Assembly (NCBI GenBank): GCA_033810155.1
Contig: JAPXKJ010000011.1
Location: 1-32,801, forward strand
DNA: 32,801 bases
DNA from: UBA3907 sp033810155
Lineage (GTDB): Bacteria; Bacillota; Sulfobacillia; Fermentithermobacillales; Fermentithermobacillaceae
Direction of reading: 5' to 3'
Shown here: one piece after another, positions 16,162 to 24,329 of the stretch
Position numbering within the stretch: position 1 is the stretch's first letter
How the letters are laid out: each line of letters begins with the position of its first letter
Notes under the pieces: generated by a model
Seen by the model: the letters and a program-made list of their open reading frames with translations, nothing else
Told to the model about the DNA's origin: nothing
Databases searched by the model: none
Translations under genes and position numbers: made by a program

Positions 16162-16617
16162 ATGCCGGAAGCGGGCCAACCTCAAAACCTTCGGCCTGAC
16201 CTTTCAGTAGCAGACATAGCTTATCAAATACTGAAAGATCGCAAAGAGCCAATGGGATACAAGGATTTGGTAGAGCAGGTCATTCATATAAAGGGAGTGA
16301 ACCCAAGCCAGGATTTGGCAAAGGTAAGAGCGAGGATTCATACGGAAATCAGCGTTGATGGCAGGTTCAAATCTCAGCCAGGCAGTCTGTGGGGATTAAG
16401 AGAATGGGTAGTGAAACCTCCTCCTTACAAAGTTATTGAACATAATACAGGAGAGAAACCTAAACTGGTAGAGAGGTTACGAAAGGAACTTGAGACCGAA
16501 ACCATCGAAGAGGTTTTTGAAGTAGCAGATGTCGCAGACGATCTTGTCCTAGAAGACGAAGAAGAAGAGGACGAATCGCTTATCGTAGAAGAGCCAGAGG
16601 AGCCTGAAGAGGAGTAG
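16162..16617 (+). CDS. rpoE: DNA-directed RNA polymerase delta subunit
   Basis: A 151-residue protein with an N-terminal HARE-HTH domain (about 12-85; DIAYQILKDRKEPMGYKDLVEQV and GRFKSQPGSLWGLREW regions, given here as separate short cues DIAYQILKD and LWGLREW) and a very acidic C-terminal tail (about 115-151) made mostly of Glu and Asp. This two-part structure is typical of RpoE delta, a Bacillota-specific RNA polymerase subunit that speeds recycling and promoter selectivity. ATG 16162 has GGGGGTGAG 6-7 bases upstream. pyrG follows at once, the usual gene order in Bacillota, which supports both the call and the taxonomic inference. Confidence 0.88.
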   Translation: MPEAGQPQNLRPDLSVADIAYQILKDRKEPMGYKDLVEQVIHIKGVNPSQDLAKVRARIHTEISVDGRFKSQPGSLWGLREWVVKPPPYKVIEHNTGEKPKLVERLRKELETETIEEVFEVADVADDLVLEDEEEEDESLIVEEPEEPEEE

Positions 16618-16640
16618 CGAGAGGCTCCTTCTTCTTTATT
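16599..16640 (+). terminator. Possible attenuator or weak terminator before pyrG
   Basis: GGAGCC (16599-16604) pairs with GGCTCC (16623-16628), followed by the pyrimidine-rich TTCTTCTTTATTATT. The left arm lies inside the acidic tail of rpoE and the loop contains its stop codon. Some Bacillota control pyrG by a CTP-sensitive terminator in this gap, but the G-rich start site that mechanism needs is not evident here. Confidence 0.35.
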
Positions 16641-16656
16641 ATTGGAGGTTTTCAAC

Positions 16657-18276
16657 ATGCCAAAATTCGTATTTGTGACCGGAGGAGTAGTATCCGGGCT
16701 TGGAAAAGGTATTACCGCAGCGTCGCTTGGAACCTTGCTAAAAGCCAGAGGGCATTCGGTCACTATAATGAAGATGGATCCGTACGTCAATGTTGATGCA
16801 GGGACCATAAGCCCTCTTCAACACGGCGAAGTGTTTATAACCGACGATGGAGCAGAGACCGATCTTGATATTGGACATTACGAGAGATTCATAGATAAAT
16901 CTCTAAGCGGGGCAAACAACATTACAACGGGTCAGGTCTACGGCGCGGTTATTGCCAAAGAACGCCGAGGCGAGTTTTTGGGAAGCACCGTGCAAGTGAT
17001 CCCTCATGTAACCAATGAGATAAAGGAAAGAATCAAGAAAGTCGCAAATGAATCGGGGGCAGATATCGTCATAGTCGAAGTTGGCGGGACCGTAGGTGAC
17101 ATTGAAGGACTTCCTTTTCTTGAGGCGATAAGGCAGTTTAAAGCGGATGTTGGACCCAATAACACTATGTACATACACGTGACTCTCATTCCGCACCTGC
17201 CTAGCTCAGGAGAGCTCAAGACAAAGCCTACGCAGCATAGTGTAGCTGAGCTGAGATCTATTGGAATTCAGCCTGATGTCATCGTATGCAGATCGAGTTT
17301 CCCCATTTCGGCGGATATGAAGGCGAAAATAGGGCTATTTTGCAACGTGGATGAAGATGCGGTAATACAAAATCTTGACTGTAACAGCATATATGAGGTA
17401 CCGGTTATGCTAGAGAAAGAGGGGCTAGGTAGGATCGCAGAAGAAAGGCTCAGACTCGACCCTTGCGAACCGGATCTCAAAGAGTGGCGCGATATTTCTT
17501 ACAAGGTTGCACATCCCCAAAAGAAGTGTCAAATTGCAATCGTCGGTAAATACGTATCTCTTCACGACGCCTATAAAAGCGTAACCGAGGCTCTTTATCA
17601 CGCTGGATTAGCGCATGATGCAAGTATAGACATCTTGTGGCTGGATTCAGATGATCTTGAGGAGATATCGGATTTAGCGGTAAATGAGCTTTTTAGCGGT
17701 GTAGACGGAGTTTTGGTGCCTGGAGGTTTTGGCGGAAGAGGCATTGAGGGCAAACTCAAAGCGATAAGGTGGGCAAGGGAAAACCGAATTCCCTTCTTAG
17801 GGATATGTTTAGGCCTCCAATGCGCTGTGATTGAAATCGCCAGAAACGTCATGGGTCTTTTGGATGCAAATTCTACCGAATTCGATCCAGACACCTTAAA
17901 CCCGGTTGTGGACCTAATGCCAGAGCAAAAAGCGATTCACGACAAGGGTGGCACAATGAGAAAGGGACTCTACGAGTGCGCGCTTAAGAAGGACTCTCTG
18001 GTGTGGAAGGCATACCAGAAGGACTCGATATGGGAGCGCCACAGGCATAGATTTGAGATAAATCCCAGGTATGTGCAAAAACTTTCTGAATCAGGCCTTA
18101 TTCCCGTTGGTGTATGGCCTACCAGAGGGCTAGTTGAGATAATGGAACATAAAGATCACCCATGGTTCGTGGGGACCCAATTTCATCCCGAGTTTTTATC
18201 CAGGCCAAACAGACCTCATCCGATCTTTAAGGACTTTGTAGGAGCGGCACTCGAGTTTTCTCAAAAGTCATGCTAA
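16657..18276 (+). CDS. pyrG: CTP synthase
   Basis: A 539-residue enzyme that aminates UTP to CTP using ATP and glutamine. The N-terminal synthetase domain starts KFVFVTGGVVSGLGKG (P-loop-like), with DPYVNVDAGT and GGTVGDIEGLPF. The C-terminal class I glutamine amidotransferase has the nucleophile Cys in FLGICLGLQ and the His-Glu pair in GTQFHPEF. ATG 16657 is preferred over the in-frame TTG 16642 because GGAGGT (16644-16649) is 7 bases ahead. Length is normal. No good terminator was seen after it. Confidence 0.98.
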   Translation: MPKFVFVTGGVVSGLGKGITAASLGTLLKARGHSVTIMKMDPYVNVDAGTISPLQHGEVFITDDGAETDLDIGHYERFIDKSLSGANNITTGQVYGAVIAKERRGEFLGSTVQVIPHVTNEIKERIKKVANESGADIVIVEVGGTVGDIEGLPFLEAIRQFKADVGPNNTMYIHVTLIPHLPSSGELKTKPTQHSVAELRSIGIQPDVIVCRSSFPISADMKAKIGLFCNVDEDAVIQNLDCNSIYEVPVMLEKEGLGRIAEERLRLDPCEPDLKEWRDISYKVAHPQKKCQIAIVGKYVSLHDAYKSVTEALYHAGLAHDASIDILWLDSDDLEEISDLAVNELFSGVDGVLVPGGFGGRGIEGKLKAIRWARENRIPFLGICLGLQCAVIEIARNVMGLLDANSTEFDPDTLNPVVDLMPEQKAIHDKGGTMRKGLYECALKKDSLVWKAYQKDSIWERHRHRFEINPRYVQKLSESGLIPVGVWPTRGLVEIMEHKDHPWFVGTQFHPEFLSRPNRPHPIFKDFVGAALEFSQKSC

Positions 18277-18453
18277 ATGTCCAAGCGTTCATAAGGTTCA
18301 CATAATTCTTTCTAATTCAGGTATTATAGAAGGAGAATCCATTAAGATATCATAACTTTTGATGTGGCGCAAAAAACCTCAGGCATTAGGACATCTATAA
18401 GGAAGAACGTATTTGGGCACCTGGTCTTAGATCAAACTTAAGGGGTGAATGTC

Positions 18454-19881
18454 TTGTCAATGACCGTATCTACTGTAACACGTAAAGTTGGCATCACCGA
18501 TACTACTTTGCGTGATGCTCACCAGTCGCTTTTGGCAACCAGAATGAAAACAGAAGACATGGTTCCTATACTAGATAAAATGGATGCAGTAGGTTTTAGT
18601 TCTGTGGAGTGTTGGGGTGGGGCTACTTTCGACACCTGCTTAAGGTTTCTCAACGAGGATCCTTGGGATAGATTAAGGATCCTGAAGCAGCACTTCAAGA
18701 AGACTCCCCTCCTTATGCTTCTGAGGGGGCAAAACTTGCTTGGATACAGGCACTATCCCGATGATGTGGTAGAGGCATTTGTAAAGGCTGCAGTCAAAAA
18801 CGGAATAGATGTAATGCGGATATTTGATGCTCTCAACGATACGAGAAACATGGAAAAAGCTATAGAGGTAACCAAAGAAGCAGGAGCTCATGTTCAGGCT
18901 ACTGTTTGTTATACCATAAGTCCTGTGCACGACGTCGAGTATTACGCCAGGACGGGGAAGGAACTGAAAGACCTAGGCGCGGATTCTCTTTGTCTAAAAG
19001 ATATGGCAGGCATATTGGGACCCAAAGATGCGTATGAAATCGTTAAGCGATGGAAAGATGACCTTGGTCTGCCTGTGGAGGTGCATTCCCATTACACTTC
19101 GGGTATGGCCTCAATGGCATATCTCAAGGCCATAGAAGCAGGGGCAGATGTCATAGACTGTGCTATTTCTTCTTTGTCTATGTCTACTTCTCAACCTCCG
19201 GGAGACACCTTTGTTGCAGCTCTTAAAGGTACTCAGTACGACACGGGTCTTGATCTTGATCTCATGTCAGAGATAGCTGAGTACTTTAAGGGAGTTAGGG
19301 CGAAGTACGCTGAGTTTGACAAGGCTTCGCCAGTTCCAGATCCCAATGTTCTTAGATATCAGATCCCCGGCGGTATGATATCGAACTTTATCAACCAACT
19401 TGCCGAACAAGGGCAAATCCATAGACTGCCTGAGGTCTTGGAGGAAGTGCCTAGGGTGAGGGCGGATATGGGATATCCTCCTTTGGTGACACCTACCAGC
19501 CAAATCGTAGGTACTCAGTCGGTATTCAACGTGCTTACAGGCGAGCGTTACAAGGTTGTGACCAACGAAGTCAAAGATTACTTTAGGGGGCTTTACGGTC
19601 GTCCACCTGCGCCTGTGAATGAGGAAGTCAAAAGACTAGTCATAGGCGATGAAGAACCTATTACCGATAGGCCTGCAAACCATATTGAGCCCGGAATGGA
19701 AAAGGCCAAGGAAGAGCTTGGAAACCTTTATACTCAGCCCGAAGACGTGATCTCTTATGCGGCATTCCCGCAACAGACGAAAAAGTTCCTGCAGGAGAAG
19801 TTGGCCAAAGAGACAAAGGTTGACTACAACCTACTGGAGCAGGCTGAAAAGGATCACCCCGCCGGGTATGTTCCGGTGTAG
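18454..19881 (+). CDS. Biotin-dependent carboxyltransferase subunit (OadA/PycB/transcarboxylase 5S type), no biotinyl domain
   Basis: A protein of about 475 residues with the HMGL-like TIM barrel of oxaloacetate decarboxylase alpha, pyruvate carboxylase B and methylmalonyl-CoA carboxyltransferase 5S. Seen are the metal/substrate motif TDTTLRDAHQSLLATRM, the ECWGGATFD segment, the carbamylated-Lys region LCLKDMAGIL and the VHSHYTSGMA histidines. The conserved PYC_OADA region follows (LRYQIPGGMISN). The chain ends with ...HPAGYVPV and has no C-terminal biotinyl domain (no AMKM). It therefore needs a separate biotin carrier protein, as in transcarboxylase 5S or some split decarboxylases. TTG 18454 (8 bases after AGGGG) or ATG 18460 is the start. 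Partner genes are not in the window, so the exact reaction stays open. Confidence 0.85.
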   Translation: MSMTVSTVTRKVGITDTTLRDAHQSLLATRMKTEDMVPILDKMDAVGFSSVECWGGATFDTCLRFLNEDPWDRLRILKQHFKKTPLLMLLRGQNLLGYRHYPDDVVEAFVKAAVKNGIDVMRIFDALNDTRNMEKAIEVTKEAGAHVQATVCYTISPVHDVEYYARTGKELKDLGADSLCLKDMAGILGPKDAYEIVKRWKDDLGLPVEVHSHYTSGMASMAYLKAIEAGADVIDCAISSLSMSTSQPPGDTFVAALKGTQYDTGLDLDLMSEIAEYFKGVRAKYAEFDKASPVPDPNVLRYQIPGGMISNFINQLAEQGQIHRLPEVLEEVPRVRADMGYPPLVTPTSQIVGTQSVFNVLTGERYKVVTNEVKDYFRGLYGRPPAPVNEEVKRLVIGDEEPITDRPANHIEPGMEKAKEELGNLYTQPEDVISYAAFPQQTKKFLQEKLAKETKVDYNLLEQAEKDHPAGYVPV

Positions 19882-19919
19882 TTACCGCCAAGGAAAAGGG
19901 CCAATCTGAAGACTTTACT

Positions 19920-19951
19920 AAGACCCGGGGAGACCCGGGTCTTCTTAAGAC
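19920..19951 (+). terminator. Strong hairpin after the carboxyltransferase gene
   Basis: AAGACCCGGG (19920-19929) pairs perfectly with CCCGGGTCTT (19934-19943) around a GAGA tetraloop, followed by CTTAAGAC. The stem is excellent but the T-run is poor (TCTTCTTAA), so termination may be partial; transcript protection is another possibility. Confidence 0.6.
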
Positions 19952-19983
19952 AAGATAAGATGTGAGTTGAGAGGGGATAGTTT

Positions 19984-20979
19984 ATGGGAAAAGATGGCAC
20001 GCAAGATGGTACTTATATATATCAGGTAGATGCGTTTACTCAAGAGGTCTTTGGAGGTAATCCTGCCGGCGTGGTCCCTGATGCTTATGGGTTTTCAGAT
20101 GATTCTATGCAGAAAATAGCGAGGGAAATGAACCTTTCTGAGACCGCGTTTGTGGTTGATCTTAGAGATTGCCAAGGATGGGGCCAAAGGTGTTTAGAAG
20201 ATGAAAGCCGGGTATGCCCAGATTTTGAAGTGAGATTTTTTACCCCCAAATCAGAAGTCGATCTTTGCGGACATGCGACCATTGCCACATTTTGGCTTTT
20301 GTGTGAGCTCGGGATAATAGATGCAAAGGAAGAAGATGTGCGGGAGGTTCAGGTGTTTCAGAAGACGAAGGCGGGAGTATTGCCAGTTTACCTATTCTTT
20401 GGTCCGGACGGCCGTATTCTTAGGGTGATGATGGGGCAGAATTTGCCTTTTGTGGCTTTTACGTTGGACGAAGATGAGATAAAAGAACTGGAAAGGATCT
20501 TGGGGGCGCCTGCACACTGCGTTTTGGGTTTTGATAGATCAAGACCTCAAGCTGTATCTACAGGTCTTTTAGATCTCATAGTCCCTGTTTCCTCACGTAA
20601 TGCTCTTTTTTCATTGGATCCTGATATGCCTTCTTTGGCAAGATATTGCACCCAAAGGGGGGTTACCAGTGTGCACTGTTTTACTACGGAAGTTTTTGAG
20701 CCTGAATCTACGGTTCATTGCAGGGACTTTGCACCGTCTGTGGGAATACCCGAGGAATCTGCGACTGGTACGGCGTCAGGAGCGACTGCAGCGTACCTTG
20801 TCTTAAATTCTTTGGTTAAAACGGAGGGCCCCACTGTTCGAATCGTGTGCGAGCAAGGCTACATTATGGGGCGTCCTTCATCTATTCATGCTGATGTCGG
20901 TATAGATGGGAATGAGATAGCCTCTGTTAAAGTAGGGGGAGCTGCTGTCACCGTGATGGAGGGGATTATGAGGATATAG
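19984..20979 (+). CDS. PhzF-family isomerase/epimerase-like protein
   Basis: A 331-residue member of the PhzF family (diaminopimelate-epimerase-like fold, two similar halves). The signature N-terminus YIYQVDAFTQEVFGGNPAGV, the catalytic glutamate Glu53 in NLSETAFV, FFTPKSEVDLCGHATIA and the second-half ESATGTASGATAAYL are all present. PhzF itself isomerises a phenazine precursor, but most bacterial relatives stand outside phenazine clusters and have unknown substrates. No phenazine genes are nearby, so only the family is assigned. ATG 19984 has GAGAGGGGA shortly upstream. It is a little longer than the usual 260-300 residues, with an extra Cys-containing insertion near 63-76. Confidence 0.85.
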   Translation: MGKDGTQDGTYIYQVDAFTQEVFGGNPAGVVPDAYGFSDDSMQKIAREMNLSETAFVVDLRDCQGWGQRCLEDESRVCPDFEVRFFTPKSEVDLCGHATIATFWLLCELGIIDAKEEDVREVQVFQKTKAGVLPVYLFFGPDGRILRVMMGQNLPFVAFTLDEDEIKELERILGAPAHCVLGFDRSRPQAVSTGLLDLIVPVSSRNALFSLDPDMPSLARYCTQRGVTSVHCFTTEVFEPESTVHCRDFAPSVGIPEESATGTASGATAAYLVLNSLVKTEGPTVRIVCEQGYIMGRPSSIHADVGIDGNEIASVKVGGAAVTVMEGIMRI

Positions 20980-21072
20980 TGCTGGCTAGAGATGTGGATT
21001 TGAAAAATTGTATGGAATTTGGAACAACTTCTTTGGTTAATCGTCTAAGTGCGGATAGGGAGTGGATATGAG

Positions 21073-21702
21073 TTGGAACGAAACATTCTCCTTACAGGGT
21101 TTGAGCCCTTTGCCGGAGATAAAGTGAATCCCTCGGGAGAAACAGCAAGGGCTTTAGATGGCAAAGAAGTATCTGGTTACACCATCTGTGGGGTGGTCTT
21201 GCCTGTCGAGTGGGGGACTACTGCGCAGGCTATGGAAAAGGCAATAGATGATGTAGATCCTGCTTTGGTTTTGTCGCTAGGTCTATCATCTGGAAGGCCT
21301 GAACTAAACGTTGAGAAAGTAGCGATCAATTACATGTCCAGGGCAAAAGACAATCAGGGGATCTTACCCGAAGCCCCTGTGATTTCTGCTTCAGGGCCCG
21401 ATGGGTACTTTTCAACTTTGCCGGTAGAGGATATAGTAGAAGAACTTAGGAACAAGGGGATTCCTGCTAGAATTTCTCTTTCTGCAGGAGGTTATCTGTG
21501 CAACTATACTTTCTATGTTGCGTCTAATTACGTAGACAGAAAGGGACGTAGGAAAGAAGTGCCAGTTGGTTTCATTCACGTGCCGGCAACTCCTGAGATG
21601 GTGGCACAATCTGGTAAGAGTATGGCGTCTATGAGTCTTGAAATGATCCAACGAGGAGTTTTGACAAGTATTAGTGTTTCGATTAAGATCTTGGCAAGGT
21701 AA
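21073..21702 (+). CDS. pcp: Pyroglutamyl-peptidase I
   Basis: A 209-residue cysteine peptidase (family C15) that removes N-terminal pyroglutamate from peptides in the cytosol. The start region ILLTGFEPFAGDKVNPSGE is typical. The catalytic Glu is in ELNVEKVAINYM, Cys in SAGGYLCNYTFY and His in VGFIHVPATPEM; all three are intact. TTG 21073 is preferred over the in-frame GTG 21049: AGGGAG (21057-21062) is 10 bases ahead, and the family begins only a few residues before TGFEPF. It follows the phzF-like gene by 93 bases. A peptide-trimming role fits an amino-acid-fermenting cell. Confidence 0.92.
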   Translation: MERNILLTGFEPFAGDKVNPSGETARALDGKEVSGYTICGVVLPVEWGTTAQAMEKAIDDVDPALVLSLGLSSGRPELNVEKVAINYMSRAKDNQGILPEAPVISASGPDGYFSTLPVEDIVEELRNKGIPARISLSAGGYLCNYTFYVASNYVDRKGRRKEVPVGFIHVPATPEMVAQSGKSMASMSLEMIQRGVLTSISVSIKILAR

Positions 21703-21826
21703 AATGCGAAAAGAAGGATTTTTGTCGAAAGCGGCGAATAGACGTAATACTACAGGTTTGGTAGGTTACTTAGTCTTTGACAATGGAATACTGATGATAA
21801 CGTGCCTGAAGCGATGCTGCGTTTGA

Positions 21827-21855
21827 TTGACCAGTCCTGGCGCGGATGATATAAT
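21827..21855 (+). promoter_or_regulatory. Strong sigma-70-type promoter of the S-layer-like gene
   Basis: TTGACC (21827-21832) and a perfect TATAAT (21850-21855) are separated by exactly 17 bases. Transcription would start near 21862, leaving a 350-base leader. Long leaders are common for abundant S-layer transcripts, where they stabilise the mRNA. Confidence 0.75.
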
Positions 21856-21984
21856 CACGCAGAGGCGGCACGAATTACGGCGCCAGTACACGTTGGCAAA
21901 CGCTATCGCCAAGACGCAGGCAAGTTTGCCGCAACCAGCACCTACCCGGGAATGAATCTTCCATATCATGAACTAGTTTATACA

Positions 21985-22035
21985 GGACTCCTCACTACAT
22001 ATATAAATGGGAGTCCCCTCCAAAAAAACGGAGGG
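21985..22035 (+). ncRNA. Two adjacent hairpins in the S-layer leader
   Basis: The 7-bp stem GGACTCC/GGAGTCC and the 6-bp stem CCCTCC/GGAGGG share base 22016, so the two can nearly coexist or exchange. Neither is followed by a T-run, so they are not terminators on this strand. They may stabilise the leader or be part of a regulatory RNA; no known riboswitch was recognised with confidence. Confidence 0.4.
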
Positions 22036-22211
22036 AATACACGGGCAGGGTGGAAGGCAAGGCTATGATTATCATTGAGAGGGGGGATCCTAGGCTTAAT
22101 AGAAATAGCGAAGGACCCAAGATCTGAATATCAAGAAATGAGACTAAAGGATTTGAGTCGGTTTAGTACTTAAGAAGTATAAGAACCAAGTAAAGGAGGA
22201 GTTTGGTAAGC

Positions 22212-24083
22212 ATGAATATGAAGAAACTTATTGCTACTGCATTAGCGGTGGTAATGATCTTCGGACTAGTCAGCGTAGGTTTTGCTGCTACCGCTGATCT
22301 CCCTGATGTTGAAGGGTACGAATTCGAGGCGGAAGTTCGAAGATTGGCTTCTTTGGGCGTGATTGCTGGTTATCCAGACGGAACGTTTAGACCCGAAGAG
22401 CCAGTCAAAAGAGCCGAGTTCGCAAAGATGATCGTTGTTCTGCTCGGCTTGGAAAATGCGGCTAATCTGATGAAGGGTCAGGCTGTATCTTTCTCAGACG
22501 TGTCCGCAAACCATTGGGCTTCCGGCTATATCAACGTTGCCGAGATGAAGGGTGTAGTGAATGGATATCCCGATGGCACTTTCAAGCCTGAAGGGAATAT
22601 CACCTACGCAGAAGCTCTTAAAATGATCTTGACCGCAATGGGTTACCACGAGGAAGGGTTCGTAGTATTGCGTTGGCCCACCACTTGGATAATCCAAGCT
22701 GCTGAGATCGGTCTTGACGAGGATGTAGAAGTTCTCGCTAACCTGCCCATAAGCAGGGGCGAAGTTGCGAAACTCTTCGACAATTCTTTGACTCTGCCAC
22801 ATGTCAAAGTCGGCGAGTATGGCTTTGAAGTCATCGGCGGAGATGATGAGTCGAAGCAAGTAACCTTCATGGCCAAACTGGGTGTAAAGTCTTTTGTTGG
22901 CCAAGTAGTCGACTCTCCCGAACTTTGGGACAACGAGTCTGGTAAGGTCACCGTTGAGCCTTCTACGGGCACAAGCTTGTCATTTACCACTGAGGATTAC
23001 GAAGGCTTGTACGGACACAAAGTGAAAGTATGGTATAAGAGCCTTACTAACGTTCTAGCGATAGATGATCTAAGCACTGAGAAGGCATTGACCAAGACCG
23101 AGTACAACAAAATCACTAACAAAAAAGACCTGAAGTTCTTTGTCAATTACGTTAATAAGACTTCAGATGTCGTCGTTGGTAGTACCGTCTACGATAGTGA
23201 TGTTCAGGGTGCAGACGAGAGAATAGTTGTTTACTCCGGTTCCACACCGATCGCTGTTAAGGCGCTGAAGTACACGGTTGGAACAGTTGAGGCTGTGTAC
23301 CCGTATCGTTCTGCCATATATGTTGATAGTATCCGTCTGGATCTCGGTGATCTAGATGAGGTCATTTACCAGGGTGCAGTTGAGAAGTTTGCTGACATCA
23401 AAGTGGGTGACACGGTACATTACATCTATGATAAGCCTAATGGACATGCGATTTTGATCGTTGTAAGAGACACCTACACTGGCAAATTGGTCGAGATTAC
23501 CTATGATGGTAAACTCAAGATCGATGACAAGGTGTTTACTCCGGTAAGTGGGCTAAATGTTGACCCGATGTTCTTTGGCGAGAAGGTAACTGTATACCTT
23601 AATAAGGATGGCAAGGTATTTAAGGTTGAAGGCCCGCCGTCAACGGGCATTCCTGCGTTCTATGGCATAGTTCAAGCAGTCTCTACTAGGTTCGTTGGTA
23701 ATGAGACTGCGTACTTTGCCAAGATCCTTACCGTAGATGGGGAAGTTGAGTATCAGGTTGAGACTAAACCTACTGTTGGTTGGATCGTGTATAAGACAGG
23801 TACCGTTCCGAACACTAACATCGTGACCTGGGATAGGCTTGGTGTTGCCCAATCCGTATCCGGGTCTGTGTACGACGTTAAAATTGAACGTGGAGTGGGG
23901 ACCATCGGTATAAATATAGATGGCAATGAGTCGAATAAATCATCGTACACGTTTGATGAAGACGAAGTGCTCTGGGCAGAGGACACCTCAGCAGGTTATG
24001 TCCAGCGTCCAAGACCTTATCCAGGCGATGAGGTTGTGTTGTACCTAGTTGGTAACGAGGTAAAGGTCGGGATAGTTGAGTAG
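22212..24083 (+). CDS. SLH-domain surface protein, probable S-layer protein
   Basis: A 623-residue exported protein. The signal peptide is clear (MNMKKLIATALAVVMIFG..., probable cleavage after VGFA, about residue 25). Three SLH domains follow: about 27-70 (GYPDGTFRPEEPVKRAEF), 92-140 (GYPDGTFKPEGNITYAEA) and a more divergent third at 150-200 (PISRGEVAKL). SLH domains bind pyruvylated secondary wall polysaccharide. The remaining 420 residues are beta-rich, with repeated short barrel-like modules (VGTVEAVYPYR..., TGKLVEITYDGKL..., YGIVQAVSTRF...). There is no cysteine after the signal region, typical of S-layer proteins. ATG 22212 is chosen over TTG 22203; AAAGGAGGA (22192-22200) precedes. A strong promoter and terminator isolate it as a single-gene unit, supporting high expression. 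Confidence 0.9.
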   Translation: MNMKKLIATALAVVMIFGLVSVGFAATADLPDVEGYEFEAEVRRLASLGVIAGYPDGTFRPEEPVKRAEFAKMIVVLLGLENAANLMKGQAVSFSDVSANHWASGYINVAEMKGVVNGYPDGTFKPEGNITYAEALKMILTAMGYHEEGFVVLRWPTTWIIQAAEIGLDEDVEVLANLPISRGEVAKLFDNSLTLPHVKVGEYGFEVIGGDDESKQVTFMAKLGVKSFVGQVVDSPELWDNESGKVTVEPSTGTSLSFTTEDYEGLYGHKVKVWYKSLTNVLAIDDLSTEKALTKTEYNKITNKKDLKFFVNYVNKTSDVVVGSTVYDSDVQGADERIVVYSGSTPIAVKALKYTVGTVEAVYPYRSAIYVDSIRLDLGDLDEVIYQGAVEKFADIKVGDTVHYIYDKPNGHAILIVVRDTYTGKLVEITYDGKLKIDDKVFTPVSGLNVDPMFFGEKVTVYLNKDGKVFKVEGPPSTGIPAFYGIVQAVSTRFVGNETAYFAKILTVDGEVEYQVETKPTVGWIVYKTGTVPNTNIVTWDRLGVAQSVSGSVYDVKIERGVGTIGINIDGNESNKSSYTFDEDEVLWAEDTSAGYVQRPRPYPGDEVVLYLVGNEVKVGIVE

Positions 24084-24115
24084 CATCTGTCTAGACCATA
24101 CCGGTAGGTAAGATA

Positions 24116-24147
24116 AGGGCGCCCTTTATGGGCGTCCTTTATTTATT
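24116..24147 (+). terminator. Intrinsic terminator of the S-layer-like gene
   Basis: AGGGCGCCC (24116-24124) pairs with GGGCGTCCT (24130-24138) over nine base pairs including one G-U, with loop TTTAT and a following TTATTTATT. It is a standard rho-independent terminator 33 bases after the stop codon. Confidence 0.88.
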
Positions 24148-24329
24148 CTCATGTTGGGCAGCAAGTTTGATTTTTTCCTCACTTACTCCACTGAGTATTG
24201 GGACCATCTCAGCTGTAATCATGAAGGTTTCGGATTCTTTTGATTTCTCCTACTCTTAAGAAGGCTTACCTCAGTTTTGTGCAGAATCCATACACTATCG
24301 TTTCATCTACCTGAAGGGAGATTTGGGAT

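Larger units (their letters stand above)
21703..22211 (+). other. Promoter and long leader before the S-layer-like gene
   Basis: This 509-bp gap has no convincing gene. It holds the promoter at 21827-21855 and a leader of about 350 bases with several possible RNA stems: GGCAAAC (21895-21901)/GTTTGCC (21924-21930), GGACTCC (21985-21991)/GGAGTCC (22010-22016), and CCCTCC (22016-22021)/GGAGGG (22030-22035) with a run of seven A in the loop. A strong AAAGGAGGA (22192-22200) precedes the start codon. Confidence 0.6.

Noticed and set aside
21777..21800. TTGACA followed by TGATAA as an additional promoter before the S-layer gene
   Set aside because: Spacing is only 12 bases, too short for sigma-70; the TTGACC-17-TATAAT pair nearby is far better.
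21856..21960. c-di-GMP-I riboswitch
   Set aside because: Only GGCAAAC and GACGCA match; the remaining conserved arms are absent. Kept as a question in the findings, not as a feature.
22016..22035. Intrinsic terminator on either strand
   Set aside because: The A-run (T-run on the other strand) lies in the loop, not after the stem.
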